Assembly (NCBI GenBank): GCA_035525225.1
Contig: DATLFA010000012.1
Span: 21,225 to 85,224 of the forward strand
Length of the DNA: 64,000 nt
Direction: 5' to 3'
Origin: DATLFA01 sp035525225
GTDB taxonomy: Bacteria > Actinomycetota > Acidimicrobiia > Acidimicrobiales > WLNW01
Shown: positions 48,572-57,556 of the stretch, in pieces
Numbering within the stretch: the stretch's first letter is position 1
Layout of the letters: every line of letters begins with the position of its first letter
Position numbers and translations under genes: made by a program
The notes under the pieces: generated by a model
Told to the model about the DNA's origin: nothing
Database searches by the model: none
Seen by the model: only the letters and a program-made list of their open reading frames with translations

Positions 48572-50215
48572 TCAGCTTGTCGACGCCACCCGCGCCGCCG
48601 CATCTTTCTTCAGCTCGCCTTTGGCGACTTTGCCGCCCGACGCGCGGGGGAGTTGGTCGACGACGAAGAGGTACTCGGGGTACCACTCCTTCGATATGCC
48701 GCGCGCCGTCAGGTGCGCCTTGAGGTCGTCGAGGCTGAGCGCGGTGGCGTCGTGCAACTCGACGTACGCGGCGACGCGCTCGCCGAACACCGGGTCGGGA
48801 GCGGGGACGACGGCGACCATCTTGACCGACGGGTGCGTACCGACTTCGTCTTCGACCGCAGGCGCGGAGATGTTCTTGCCGCCGCGGATGATGAAGTCGG
48901 AGGTGCGACCCACGACCGTGAGCCACCCGTCGTCGTCGACGGTGACGACGTCGCCCATGAGCATCCATCCGTCGGGAGTGAACAGCTTGGCGTTGGCCTC
49001 GTCGTCCTCGTAGTAGCCAGGGCCCATGGCGGGGCCGAAGCACGCGGGCACTCCCTTGCCGCGGTCGCCCTCGACCCGCTCACCTTCGGGCGTGTAGAGA
49101 CGCACGTGCATCTCGGGGATGATGCGGCCGCCGGTCGTCAGCCGATTCTGGCGATCGTCGGTGATGCGCGTGCCCGACAACATGCCGGTCTCGTTGGAGC
49201 CGTAGAAGTTCATGACCATCGCGCCGGTGCGTTCTTCGAACTCGAGCGCACGCGCGTAGGGGATGGCTTCGCCACCGGTGAACATCATGCGCAGCGACGA
49301 CAGGTCGTGGTCGTCGAGTGCGGTCGAATTCAGCATCATGATGAATTGCGTCGACACGCAGCACAGCACCGTGACCTTCTCCCGCTCGACGAGGCGGATC
49401 ATGCCTTCGGCGTTGAAGTGGCTCATGACGGCACACGGCGCGCCGATGAGCGTGGGGGTGAAGTGCGCAGTCCACAACCCGAACCCGAACGGCGCCGGCA
49501 CGACCGACATCCACGACTCGTCGGACGTGAGTTGGCCGTAGTCGACGGCTATCTGGTTGAAGAAGAACCAACGATTCTGATTCTGCATGACGCACTTGGG
49601 CAGACCAGTGGTTCCCGACGTCGAATTGAGGAAGTACAAGTCGCTGGCGCCGACCCGCCGCGCATCGATGCGCCGCCGTAGGCCTGGGTCACGGGTGTGG
49701 GCGGTGGTGCCTCCCATGACGGCGATGGCCGCCGCGCTCGAAGGACCGTCGATCACGATGTGGTGTTCGAGGGCCGGGTGCTGTTCTCGCAGCCGCGCCA
49801 CGAGCGCGGTGGACGCTTCGTCGCGGTGGGTAGCCAGTGTGACGATGCCCCGCGCGTGAGACTTGCCGACGAGGTAGTTGAGCTCGGCTTCGCCCGCACG
49901 ATGACCGATGCCCATGACGATGAGGCCGGCCTTTTCGGCGCCGACGAACGCCGCGTGCACCAAGGGGCCGTCGGCCATGAACACGATGACGCACTCGCCC
50001 CGCGCGAGGTCGGTCGACATGAGCGCCGACGCGATGCGGTCGGACACCTCGTCGTAGACACGCCACGACATGCGGTCGCCGTGCTCGTCGACGAACGCCG
50101 TGCCCTGTGGGTTGGTACTGGCGTGCCGGCGGATGACGTCGGTGAGACAGTCGGTGCCCCACCATCCCTTTTCTTTGTACTCGGCTTCGACGGCGGGGTC
50201 GACGGTGGTCTGCAT
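48572..50215 (-). CDS. AMP-forming acyl-CoA ligase
   Basis: A 547-residue ANL-superfamily ligase. The A3 motif is 'LNSTSGTTGLPKCVMQN', A5 is 'NFYGSNETGML', 'GDVVTVDDDGWLTVVGRTSD' is the hinge region and the catalytic Lys is in 'SGGKVAKGELKK'. It is closer to cyclohexanecarboxylate/benzoate-type CoA ligases than to long-chain ones, judging by motif wording. The ATG at 50215 is the first with homology. It lies eight bases after the amidohydrolase stop and behind a class II aldolase gene, a probable three-gene operon. Confidence 0.89.
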   Translation of the reverse strand: MQTTVDPAVEAEYKEKGWWGTDCLTDVIRRHASTNPQGTAFVDEHGDRMSWRVYDEVSDRIASALMSTDLARGECVIVFMADGPLVHAAFVGAEKAGLIVMGIGHRAGEAELNYLVGKSHARGIVTLATHRDEASTALVARLREQHPALEHHIVIDGPSSAAAIAVMGGTTAHTRDPGLRRRIDARRVGASDLYFLNSTSGTTGLPKCVMQNQNRWFFFNQIAVDYGQLTSDESWMSVVPAPFGFGLWTAHFTPTLIGAPCAVMSHFNAEGMIRLVEREKVTVLCCVSTQFIMMLNSTALDDHDLSSLRMMFTGGEAIPYARALEFEERTGAMVMNFYGSNETGMLSGTRITDDRQNRLTTGGRIIPEMHVRLYTPEGERVEGDRGKGVPACFGPAMGPGYYEDDEANAKLFTPDGWMLMGDVVTVDDDGWLTVVGRTSDFIIRGGKNISAPAVEDEVGTHPSVKMVAVVPAPDPVFGERVAAYVELHDATALSLDDLKAHLTARGISKEWYPEYLFVVDQLPRASGGKVAKGELKKDAAARVASTS

Positions 50216-50223
50216 CAACGTCC

Positions 50224-51477
50224 TCAGAACGCGTTGGGGTCTCTTTGGATTTCCTTCGGCACTTTGACGTCGAAGAGCTCGCTGGCGTTGCGCCAGGTGA
50301 TTCGTTCGATGGCGCGCCTGGGCAGCTTGCCGACCTGCGCGTGCAACTTCTCCTGGGTGTGGGGCCATGTCGTGTCGGCGTGGGGATAGTCGGACTCGAC
50401 CATGATGTTCTCTACGCCAATGACCTTGGTCTGCAGGAACGACGACGGATCATCGATGGCGCAGAACCAGAAGTTGCGTTTGAACACTTCGGCCGGTGAC
50501 ATCTCGATGCCTTCCCACGTGCCGTACATCGAGCTGTACTTGTCCATGTGCTCGAAGCGGTCGATCAGGCCGGCGACCCATCCGATGCCGCCTTCGCTCA
50601 TGCACAGGCGCAACTGCGGGAACCGCACCGGGATCTTCGAGAAGAGCCAGTCGACCGCGGCGTACATCGCGTAAGCAAAGAACAGTGCCCCCGTCGCATC
50701 GCTGGGCGCGTCGGGAGCGGTGGTCGGCGAAGTGCCCGACGAACCGACGTGCAGGCACACGACGGTGCCGGTCTCCTCGCAGGCGGCCATCAGCGGATCC
50801 CAGTGGCCGGTGTGCAGCGACGGGTAACCGAGTAGATGCGGGCCCTCGCTGAAGGAGATCGCCTTGAAGCCGCGCTCGGCGTTCTTGCGTACTTCGGCGG
50901 CGGCGAGTTGCGGGTCGCTCCAGATGGGCAGCTGCGATGGGATCATGCGACCGGGCTTGTACGCGCACCAGTCTTCGAGCATCCAGTCGTTCCACGCGCG
51001 GGTCGTGGCGATGGCGAGCTCGGTGTCCTTGGCGACCTGATAGATGCGCTGGCCGGCAAAGCCGGGCAGGAACGACGGGAAGCACAACGAGGCGTAGACG
51101 CCGTCGAGATCCATGTCGCGCAGGCGGTACTCGATGTCCCACGCACCGCGACGCATGTGTTCGAAGCGGGTCGGGTCGAAGCTGTACTCGTCGATCGGGC
51201 GGCCCGCGACCGCGTTGAAACCCACGTTGGGCATCATCTCGCCGTCGAAGAGCCACGACTCGACGCCGTCGATGTCGACGACACGCGGTGCGCGGTCGGC
51301 AAACTTCGCCGGGACGCGGCCTTCGAACGCGTGCGGCGGCTCCACGATGTGGTCATCACACGAGATCATCAAATAGCGCCGCTCGGCACGCGGCGGGTCG
51401 GGCAGCAACGTCACCTTGCCCTTGACGTTGCGGGTGAAGTTGGCGTTCGCGGTGAGTTCTTCGAGTGATATCGCCAT
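50224..51477 (-). CDS. Amidohydrolase-2 family metal-dependent hydrolase (paralogue of 3162-4379)
   Basis: A 417-residue amidohydrolase. 'MISCDDHIVEPPHAFEGRVP' is the first metal region, 'VCLHVGSSGTSP' the barrel His, 'LCMSEGGIGWVAGLIDRFEH' the hallmark and 'ESDYPHADTTWPHTQE' the last Asp. These segments match the protein at 3162-4379 almost word for word, so it is the same subfamily. The ATG at 51477 follows TAGGAGC. It lies between a class II aldolase and a CoA ligase on the same strand. A carboxylating, decarboxylating or ring-opening step is possible. Confidence 0.88.
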   Translation of the reverse strand: MAISLEELTANANFTRNVKGKVTLLPDPPRAERRYLMISCDDHIVEPPHAFEGRVPAKFADRAPRVVDIDGVESWLFDGEMMPNVGFNAVAGRPIDEYSFDPTRFEHMRRGAWDIEYRLRDMDLDGVYASLCFPSFLPGFAGQRIYQVAKDTELAIATTRAWNDWMLEDWCAYKPGRMIPSQLPIWSDPQLAAAEVRKNAERGFKAISFSEGPHLLGYPSLHTGHWDPLMAACEETGTVVCLHVGSSGTSPTTAPDAPSDATGALFFAYAMYAAVDWLFSKIPVRFPQLRLCMSEGGIGWVAGLIDRFEHMDKYSSMYGTWEGIEMSPAEVFKRNFWFCAIDDPSSFLQTKVIGVENIMVESDYPHADTTWPHTQEKLHAQVGKLPRRAIERITWRNASELFDVKVPKEIQRDPNAF

Positions 51478-51497
51478 TGATCGCTCCTAACGGATGT

Positions 51498-52283
51498 TCA
51501 GTCGAGGACTTCGGGCTCGGCGGCGATGAGTTGGCGTACCGCGCCGTCCCAATATGCGAAGACGGCTCGCTCGATCAGCGACGCCTTCATCGGCTTCATC
51601 ACCGACGGCGACAACGGGAAGTGTTTGTGCCCGGTCAGCATCGTCTTGTACATGATCTCGCAAGTGCGTTCGAGGGCGGCGGACTTGTAGGTCGCCTCTT
51701 CGATGGTCGGCGCGGTGACGAGGACGCCGTGGCTGGCCAACAGCGCGACAGACGCTTCGCCGACCCGCTCCGCGAGTTCGGCGCCGAGATCAGCCGACGC
51801 GACCTCGCCGTCGTACTCGTTGATGAACACCATCTCGTCGAAGAACATCGACGAGTTCTGGTGGATGATCTCGGGCAGGATCCCGATGCCACACAAGATG
51901 GTGGCGTACATCGGGTGGTTGTGCACGATCACCCGGGCGTCCTTGCGGCGCCGGTGCAACTCGGTATGGATGTGGAACGCCGGCGTCACATCCCACATGC
52001 CGTCGAGCACCTCGCCCGCATAGGTGATCGTCAAGATGTCCGACGCTTTGGTCTCGGCCCACCAGATGCCCCACGGGTTGACCAGCAAGTTCTCCTCACC
52101 CTCGCGCTGCCAGGTGATGTGGCCGGTCAAGTTCTCGCAGAAGCCGAGGTCGTCGAGATGGCGAAAAGCGCAGGCCAGCTTCTGGTGATCGGTCAGCTCG
52201 CGGCCGACGCCCATCATGGCCTTGGGCATCCAGGCGGCTGCTCCGCCAATGGCTGGTTGGGTCTGATCCGAATCGTGATCCAT
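51498..52283 (-). CDS. Class II aldolase/adducin-family protein
   Basis: A 261-residue class II aldolase-type protein. The metal ligands are His in 'FHIHTELHRR' and 'VHNHPMYATIL', with Glu in 'FINEYDGEV' and a later His in 'LASHGVLVTA'. Members cleave fuculose or ribulose phosphates or decarboxylate small acids. The ATG at 52283 follows GGGGGCG; the 26 codons before it are unsupported. It is the first gene of an operon with an amidohydrolase and a CoA ligase, which points to catabolism of a carboxylic acid rather than sugars. Confidence 0.86.
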   Translation of the reverse strand: MDHDSDQTQPAIGGAAAWMPKAMMGVGRELTDHQKLACAFRHLDDLGFCENLTGHITWQREGEENLLVNPWGIWWAETKASDILTITYAGEVLDGMWDVTPAFHIHTELHRRRKDARVIVHNHPMYATILCGIGILPEIIHQNSSMFFDEMVFINEYDGEVASADLGAELAERVGEASVALLASHGVLVTAPTIEEATYKSAALERTCEIMYKTMLTGHKHFPLSPSVMKPMKASLIERAVFAYWDGAVRQLIAAEPEVLD

Positions 52284-52366
52284 CGACGCCCCCTTTTTCT
52301 CGCCCGGCCAGTGTAGGCGACCCCCTCGCGCCGCTCCCTCTCGCGCCCACCCCCCGTTCATACGGG

Positions 52367-52414
52367 TTCTGTTGGCGCTTTACCGGTGTATACACCGGTA
52401 AAGCGCCAACAGAA
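52367..52414. repeat. 48-bp perfect palindrome, copy 2
   Basis: A perfect dyad with 24-base arms meeting at GTA|TAC (52388-52393); one arm ends GGCGCTTTACCGGTGTA. It extends to 50 bases with the flanking G and C. It shares length and plan with the palindrome at 24202-24249. It lies between divergent genes: 83 bases before the aldolase start (52283) and 12 bases before the rsuA start, just ahead of its GGGAGG site. That is where an operator or a leader hairpin would be. Confidence 0.9.
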
Positions 52415-52426
52415 CGGGAGGGATCA

Positions 52427-53116
52427 GTGGCGAAGGTGCGGATCGATCGGCTGCTCGGCAACCTCGGCTACGGCACGCGCAAGGACGCCCATCGCCTCGC
52501 GAAGAGCGGTCGGGTCTCGGTCGGCGGCGAGGTCGTGACCGACGCCACCCGTTCGGTCGACCCCGAGGCGGTGACCCTCGACGGTGAGCCGCTCGACGCG
52601 CCTCTCGGCCTGCTCGTCGCGCTCCACAAGCCGGTCGGCTATGTCTGCTCCCATTCGGATCGCGAGGGCCCGCGCGTCTTCGACCTGTTGCCCGAACAGT
52701 GGCTGCTGCGCAGCCCTCTGCCGACCACCGTCGGGCGCCTCGACAAGGACTCGAGCGGGCTCGTGCTCGTGACCGACGACGGCGCGCTGGTGCACGCGTT
52801 GACCTCGCCGCGGCGCCACGTCGAAAAGCGCTATGTCGTCACGCTCGATCGATCCCCTGGCGCTGATCTCGCGCGCCTCGTCGAGCAGTTCGCGTCGGGG
52901 ACGTTGCTCTTGCGCGGCGAAGAGACACCGTGCCGGCCGGCGGTCCTCGAGGCGCTCGACGCGTCGACCTACGCCGTCTCGCTGACAGAAGGGCGGCATC
53001 GCCAGGTGCGCCGGATGTTCGCCAACCTCGGCTATGAGGTCACGTCGTTGGTGCGCACGCACATCGGCGACTACACACTGGACGGTCTAGCCGTGGGCGA
53101 ATGGCGCTTCGTCTGA
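52427..53116 (+). CDS. rsuA: RsuA-type 16S rRNA pseudouridine synthase
   Basis: A 229-residue pseudouridine synthase of the RsuA/RluB/E/F family, which isomerises a uridine in 16S (or 23S) rRNA. An N-terminal S4 RNA-binding domain ('RIDRLLGNLGYGTRKDAHRL') covers about residues 4-60. The catalytic Asp is in 'VGRLDKDSSGLVLVTDDG' (the GRLD motif, about residue 105). 'KPVGYVCSHSD' and 'LTEGRHRQVRRMF' complete the set and favour RsuA or RluE. The start is GTG at 52427 after GGGAGG. The preceding 48-bp palindrome would be transcribed in its leader. Confidence 0.88.
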   Translation: MAKVRIDRLLGNLGYGTRKDAHRLAKSGRVSVGGEVVTDATRSVDPEAVTLDGEPLDAPLGLLVALHKPVGYVCSHSDREGPRVFDLLPEQWLLRSPLPTTVGRLDKDSSGLVLVTDDGALVHALTSPRRHVEKRYVVTLDRSPGADLARLVEQFASGTLLLRGEETPCRPAVLEALDASTYAVSLTEGRHRQVRRMFANLGYEVTSLVRTHIGDYTLDGLAVGEWRFV

Positions 53117-53124
53117 CGCGGTGG

Positions 53125-54225
53125 CTACGGACGGATGACGACGTTGATGGCTTCTTCGCCTTCGATTTCACCGGCGAGGGTTCGAACGGCCAGCTCCGCG
53201 TCGGCGAGGGCGAATTGATGCGTGCGCATGCGATCGAGCGGTAGCGCGCCGCCGTCGATGATCGCCAGCGCCTCTCGGTAGCCGGGCGCAGTGACGCCGC
53301 GTGCGCCGATGACGGTGATCCCGCGCAGCACGATCTTGTCGCTCGGGAAGTCGGGCACCGTGTGGCCCTTCACCCCGCCGAGCACGATCGTGCCGCCCGG
53401 TCGCACGCACTCGACGGCATCGATCACCGGTTGCGTCGCGACCGCGCTCACGTCCACGACGATATCCGCGCCGCCGCCCGTGAGCTCGCGCACGCGCGGC
53501 ACCAGGTCTTCGCGTTCGACATCGATGGCGACATCGGCACCGAGCTCCACGGCCAAGTCGAGCTTGTGCCGATCACGGGTCAACCCGGTGATGATCACCA
53601 GCGACGCGCCGGCCAGCTTGGCGGCGATCGCGCAGGCGAGACCGCGTTGGCCGGGCCCCAGCACCACGACCTTCGAGCCGATCGTCGTACGGGGCAAGGT
53701 GACACCCCACCGCACACCGGCGCCCAGCGGATTGAACAACACCGCGGTCTCGGGCGCGATACCCGCCGGCACTTTGTGGATGACGGCTTTCGGGTGGAGA
53801 TACATGTGCGTCGCGTAACCGCCCCACAATGTGGGCGCGACGTCGGTGCCGATGAAGCCGTACGACATCATCCGCTCCCAACCGTTGCAATGCTCGTACG
53901 CGCCCGTGAGGCAGTAGGCGCAGCTGCCGCACGGCAAGAACGGCTCGACCGCAACACGATCGCCCTCGTGTAGTTGCCACCGTGCCGCGGCATCGGCGCC
54001 GATGGCGTCGATCACGCCGACGGGCTCGTGGCCGGGGATCAACGGGTAGCGAAGATCGATGGTGCCCTCGAGTTGGCCGCGGTACTGCTCGACGTCGGTG
54101 CCACAGATGCCGCAGGCTTCGACGCGCAGCAACGCATCGTCGCGTCCGACCGCAGGGCGAGGGAACTCGGCGAGCTCGATGGCGCGCGGGCCGGTTTGGA
54201 TTGCTGCGACGACTTGCTCGGCCAT
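53125..54225 (-). CDS. Zinc-dependent alcohol dehydrogenase-like protein
   Basis: A 366-residue medium-chain dehydrogenase. The catalytic zinc Cys is in 'CGICGTDVEQYRG', with 'GHEPVGVI' next. The structural zinc site has four Cys in 'CGSCAYCLTGAYEHC'. The Rossmann part contains 'VVLGPGQRGLACAI', a variant of GxGxxG. It resembles threonine/sorbitol-dehydrogenase-like enzymes. The ATG at 54225 is ten bases after the propeller gene stop. It is the last of a four-gene minus-strand operon with nucleoside hydrolase and phosphotransferase genes. Confidence 0.87.
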   Translation of the reverse strand: MAEQVVAAIQTGPRAIELAEFPRPAVGRDDALLRVEACGICGTDVEQYRGQLEGTIDLRYPLIPGHEPVGVIDAIGADAAARWQLHEGDRVAVEPFLPCGSCAYCLTGAYEHCNGWERMMSYGFIGTDVAPTLWGGYATHMYLHPKAVIHKVPAGIAPETAVLFNPLGAGVRWGVTLPRTTIGSKVVVLGPGQRGLACAIAAKLAGASLVIITGLTRDRHKLDLAVELGADVAIDVEREDLVPRVRELTGGGADIVVDVSAVATQPVIDAVECVRPGGTIVLGGVKGHTVPDFPSDKIVLRGITVIGARGVTAPGYREALAIIDGGALPLDRMRTHQFALADAELAVRTLAGEIEGEEAINVVIRP

Positions 54226-54234
54226 GGCGCGAAG

Positions 54235-55356
54235 CTAGTTCGCGGGAGACCACCAAGCGGCTTGACCCGTCGACAGGAACGTCGCTTCGTCCGAGTCGAG
54301 CGTCTGCAACCAGACGCCTTCTTTGCCGCTCGTCGCCGTGCCCGCGTAGCAGAACGCCCTGCTGTCGGGTGCCCACCGTCGCTGACCGCGCGCGTGCTGC
54401 TCGGCGAAAGGGATGTACTCGCGTGCCTCGACGGCCGATGGCCGGCACCAGTCGAGCGGTTGGTCCCCGCCACCTTCGGACCACACGTGCCAGCGCATCC
54501 AGCGAGCACCGCCGAGGTCGTCCACCGACAGGTAGAGCACCTTGTCGTTGTCGGGGCTGAACTCGAAGACGATGGGCATCCGATCGACCACTGTCGACGT
54601 CGTGTCGGTCGCGAGGTCGTGCACATACAAACGATCGGCCGCCACACTCTTCGGGTCGAGCGAGATGTCGACCACGGTGCGACTGACGACCCACGCCACG
54701 CGCCGGCCATCGGGTGACACGACGAATCGGACGAACCCGTTGAACGTGCCGAGCGTGCGCGTGATCGAACCGTCGGCACCGAAGATCACCACTTGGCTCG
54801 CGTTGCCGGTGCGTACTGCGGCGACGAACCCGTCGGTGCCGTGGATGCGCGCCGGCGCGGCGAACGCGGCGGGCGCGTGCGCGTCGAAGGACACTCCCGC
54901 GGTCGCTCCGCTGTGGTATTCGAAGCGACGGCTGTCGTCGCTCCCGACGTTGGCCAGCAGGGCGCCGTTGTCCTGCCAGTCGAAATACAGCGGGCCGCCA
55001 CGCGCCAGAATCTCCGACTTGCCGGTTGCGATGTCGATGACGGTGAGCTCCAAGCCGAGCGGACCTTCGCCGAGGGTGGCGATCGCGCCGGAGTCCGGCC
55101 GCCAGTGCATGTAGAACGCGGGGAAGATCACGTCGAGCTCGACGCGTTCCTCGGGAGTGGCGAGGTCGACGACGACTACCTTGGCCAAGCCGTCGCTCGA
55201 TCGGCGGTCGAAGCGGGACCACGCGATCCACTGTCCGTCGGGCGACCACACCGGTTGCCGGTTGGCGGCATCGGCCGGGGCGAGGGTGATCGTCGTGCCG
55301 GTCGGGGGCCGGTGTACTCGGAGCGCGCCCCGATCGAGAATGACGAGCGGGCTCAT
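54235..55356 (-). CDS. WD40-like beta-propeller (TolB-type) protein
   Basis: A 373-residue protein of repeated blades like those in TolB and in the N-terminal domain of dipeptidyl peptidase IV: 'QPVWSPDGQWIAWSRFD', 'MHWRPDSGAIATLGE', 'RFVVSPDGRRVAWVVS', 'FEFSPDNDKVLYLSVDD' and 'RRWAPDSRAFCYAG'. No hydrolase domain follows, so it is a binding or scaffold domain only. There is no signal peptide at the ATG of 55356, which overlaps the nucleoside hydrolase stop (ATGA), so it is probably cytoplasmic. The function is unknown. Confidence 0.8.
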   Translation of the reverse strand: MSPLVILDRGALRVHRPPTGTTITLAPADAANRQPVWSPDGQWIAWSRFDRRSSDGLAKVVVVDLATPEERVELDVIFPAFYMHWRPDSGAIATLGEGPLGLELTVIDIATGKSEILARGGPLYFDWQDNGALLANVGSDDSRRFEYHSGATAGVSFDAHAPAAFAAPARIHGTDGFVAAVRTGNASQVVIFGADGSITRTLGTFNGFVRFVVSPDGRRVAWVVSRTVVDISLDPKSVAADRLYVHDLATDTTSTVVDRMPIVFEFSPDNDKVLYLSVDDLGGARWMRWHVWSEGGGDQPLDWCRPSAVEAREYIPFAEQHARGQRRWAPDSRAFCYAGTATSGKEGVWLQTLDSDEATFLSTGQAAWWSPAN

Positions 55357-56327
55357 GGCACGTTCTTCGTCGCGTTGGCGCCGGACCTGAATGGGTCCCT
55401 GCACGCCTCGACGATCAATTCGAGCGCGGCGACGTGATCGACGTCGTAGCCCACCAGGGCGTTGGGGTGAGCGGCGCTATGCCTGCGCTCGTCGACAACG
55501 GTCATGCCCCGCGTGTGCGTTCCCGTCAATTCGATGTCGACGCGTCGTGGTCGCAGGCCGAAGAGCTCGCGATGGGTGACCGCCAACACCGCGGACGGAT
55601 CATGCAGCGCGGCGCGGCCATCCACGGCGATGCCGATCGTGTGATCCAACAGGTTCGCGATGAGGGTAGACGTGGCCGTCGCGGCGGCGTACAGCTGGTC
55701 GATCGTCGCCCGATCGGCCATGACCTGGTGGGTGAGGTTGAGCGGGATCAGCGTCGGCGTGATCCCGGCGTCGAACACGATCGCCGCCGATTCGGGGTCG
55801 GCCCAGATGTTGAACTCTGCGACGGCAGTGACATTGCCGAACCCGTTCGCGGCGCCGCCCATGATCGTGAGACTGCGCAGCCGTGAGACGAAGGCGGGAT
55901 CGCGCCGAACGGCGAGCGCGACGTTGGTCAACGGCCCGACTGCGATGAGGTCGATGTCGTCACGACTGCGGCTCATGTCCAACAGATAGCCGACGGCGTC
56001 GTCGCTGGTTACGCCGCAACGCAACTCGGGATGGTCGACCTTGCCGAAGCCGGTGGTTCCGTGGACCCGAGTCGCGCCGTGCACCGGCGCGACGAGTGGT
56101 CGGTCGGCACCTCGGTGCACGCAGACGTCGAGCATGGCGATCTGGGTAACGGCCAGCGCGTTGCGGGTGGTGTGCTCGACCGAGACGTTGCCGTTGACAG
56201 TCGTGATGCCGATGAGGTCGCCGTAGCGCGCCGCGGTCAAGATCGCGAGCGAGTCATCGACCCCGGGATCGCAGTCGAGGATGATGCTCGGCCGGCGGTC
56301 GAGGCCGTGCTCCGGCAGTGACGTCAC
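55353..56327 (-). CDS. Inosine/uridine-preferring nucleoside hydrolase
   Basis: A 324-residue nucleoside hydrolase splitting ribonucleosides to base and ribose. The calcium-binding Asp cluster is 'LDCDPGVDDSLA' (usually DTDPGxDD), with 'TTVNGNVSVEHTTRNAL' and 'AEFNIWADPESAAIV' also matching. The specificity His is not obvious. The start is GTG at 56327, overlapping the phosphotransferase TGA (GTGA); the frame upstream is spurious. It would act in purine/pyrimidine salvage. Confidence 0.88.
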   Translation of the reverse strand: MTSLPEHGLDRRPSIILDCDPGVDDSLAILTAARYGDLIGITTVNGNVSVEHTTRNALAVTQIAMLDVCVHRGADRPLVAPVHGATRVHGTTGFGKVDHPELRCGVTSDDAVGYLLDMSRSRDDIDLIAVGPLTNVALAVRRDPAFVSRLRSLTIMGGAANGFGNVTAVAEFNIWADPESAAIVFDAGITPTLIPLNLTHQVMADRATIDQLYAAATATSTLIANLLDHTIGIAVDGRAALHDPSAVLAVTHRELFGLRPRRVDIELTGTHTRGMTVVDERRHSAAHPNALVGYDVDHVAALELIVEACRDPFRSGANATKNVP

Positions 56328-57400
56328 AGCACGCCGCGGGCGAGTTCGTGCGCGTGTTCGAGCATGCGGTCGACGCGCAGAGCAATGTCGTGGACGCTGC
56401 CCGTCGACGTCATGCCGCCGGTTGCGCCGGCGAGCCTGCGCGCGTACGCGCCCTCGACGATGCACGCCTGCTTCCACCACGAGAACACCCTGTAGTAGGG
56501 GAAGGCGGAGAGGTCGAACCCCGATCGCGCTTGATAGCGGCGGACGACTTCGTCGCTGCGGCAGAAGATGGGCTCGAGCGTCGGCGGATCGCTGAGGACG
56601 AACATCGTTGCCCCGGGGTCCGTCCAGTAGAGCATCGACCACGCGAAGTCGGCGACAGGGTTGCCGATGGTGCACAGCTCCCAATCGAGCACCGCGGCGA
56701 TCTTGTACTCGTCGTTCATGACCGTGTTGTCGAAGCGATAGTCGCCATGCGCCAGGGCAGGGGGAGCGACCTCGCGGGGCTTGGCGCGCGCCATGCGCTC
56801 GTGCAGCTCGACCATGAGCGGCAACTCGCGGATGTTGACCCGCTCGACCTGGTCGCGCCAGCGTTTGAGCTGGCGCCCGACGTAGTCGTCGCGTTTGGCC
56901 AAGTCGCCGAGGCCGATGGCGTCGATGTCGACGGTGTGCATTGCGACCTGGACGTCGACCAACGAATCGGTCGCAACGTCGGCGTCGTGCTCGGTCATCG
57001 CGGCACACGACGCGCGGTCGCGCAGGATGTGGCCGTCGACGAAGCTCATGACGTAGAACTGCGCGCCGGTGACAGAGTTGTCGCTGCAGTAGGCGATGCA
57101 TGCGGGCACCGGCACGGCACTGCCGGCGAGGGCCGACATGAGCCGGTACTCGCGATGCATATCGTGCGCCGTGGGCAGCGTGTGGCCGTCAGGTGGACGC
57201 CGCAGCGCCCACTGGTGACCGGCATCGTCGGTGACGCGGAACGTCAAATTGGATCCGCCGGCCGCGATGAGCTTGTAGTCGAACGGTGCGGTCGCGCCCT
57301 CGACGTGCGCGCTCAGCCATTCGTCGACTGCGGGTCGGGCGATGCCGCGGGGCTCGGATCTGGTCGCGTTGTCAGCGGATTCAGCCACGTGGTCGAGCAT
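56324..57400 (-). CDS. Aminoglycoside phosphotransferase (APH)-fold protein
   Basis: A 358-residue APH-fold kinase-like protein of the ACAD10/11-N-terminal-like group. 'LIAAGGSNLTFRVTDDAGHQ' is the glycine loop, 'ALAHGDYRFDNTVM' the catalytic loop (HGDxRxxN) and 'AVLDWELCTIGNPVADFAWS' the metal Asp region. Relatives phosphorylate hydroxyacyl-CoA or small hydroxylated molecules. The ATG at 57400 begins where homology starts; the frame continues a long way upstream without support. It is first in the operon and preceded by repeat-rich DNA (57406-57494). Confidence 0.84.
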   Translation of the reverse strand: MLDHVAESADNATRSEPRGIARPAVDEWLSAHVEGATAPFDYKLIAAGGSNLTFRVTDDAGHQWALRRPPDGHTLPTAHDMHREYRLMSALAGSAVPVPACIAYCSDNSVTGAQFYVMSFVDGHILRDRASCAAMTEHDADVATDSLVDVQVAMHTVDIDAIGLGDLAKRDDYVGRQLKRWRDQVERVNIRELPLMVELHERMARAKPREVAPPALAHGDYRFDNTVMNDEYKIAAVLDWELCTIGNPVADFAWSMLYWTDPGATMFVLSDPPTLEPIFCRSDEVVRRYQARSGFDLSAFPYYRVFSWWKQACIVEGAYARRLAGATGGMTSTGSVHDIALRVDRMLEHAHELARGVL

Positions 57401-57405
57401 ACGCT

Positions 57406-57494
57406 GGAGCGGGAAGCACGGCCCGAGCGGCCGGAGCGGGAAAGCGGCCCGAATGGCCGTGAGCGGCCGGAGCGGGAAGCACGGCCGTGCGGGA
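57406..57494. repeat. Cluster of GGAGCGGGAAGCACGGCC-type repeats
   Basis: GGAGCGGGAAGCACGGCC occurs at 57406-57423 and again at 57469-57486, with a shorter GGAGCGGGAAAGCGGCCC in between and CCGAGCGGCC (57423-57432) joining them. The cluster lies in the divergent gap between the phosphotransferase start (57400) and the small monooxygenase start (57557). CCGAGCGGCC is the core of dispersed repeat B. Confidence 0.65.
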
Positions 57495-57556
57495 GCCTGG
57501 GCCTTGGGGGTGTGCAAGCATGACGCCGCACCGAACCATCGAAGTCTGGGGAACCA

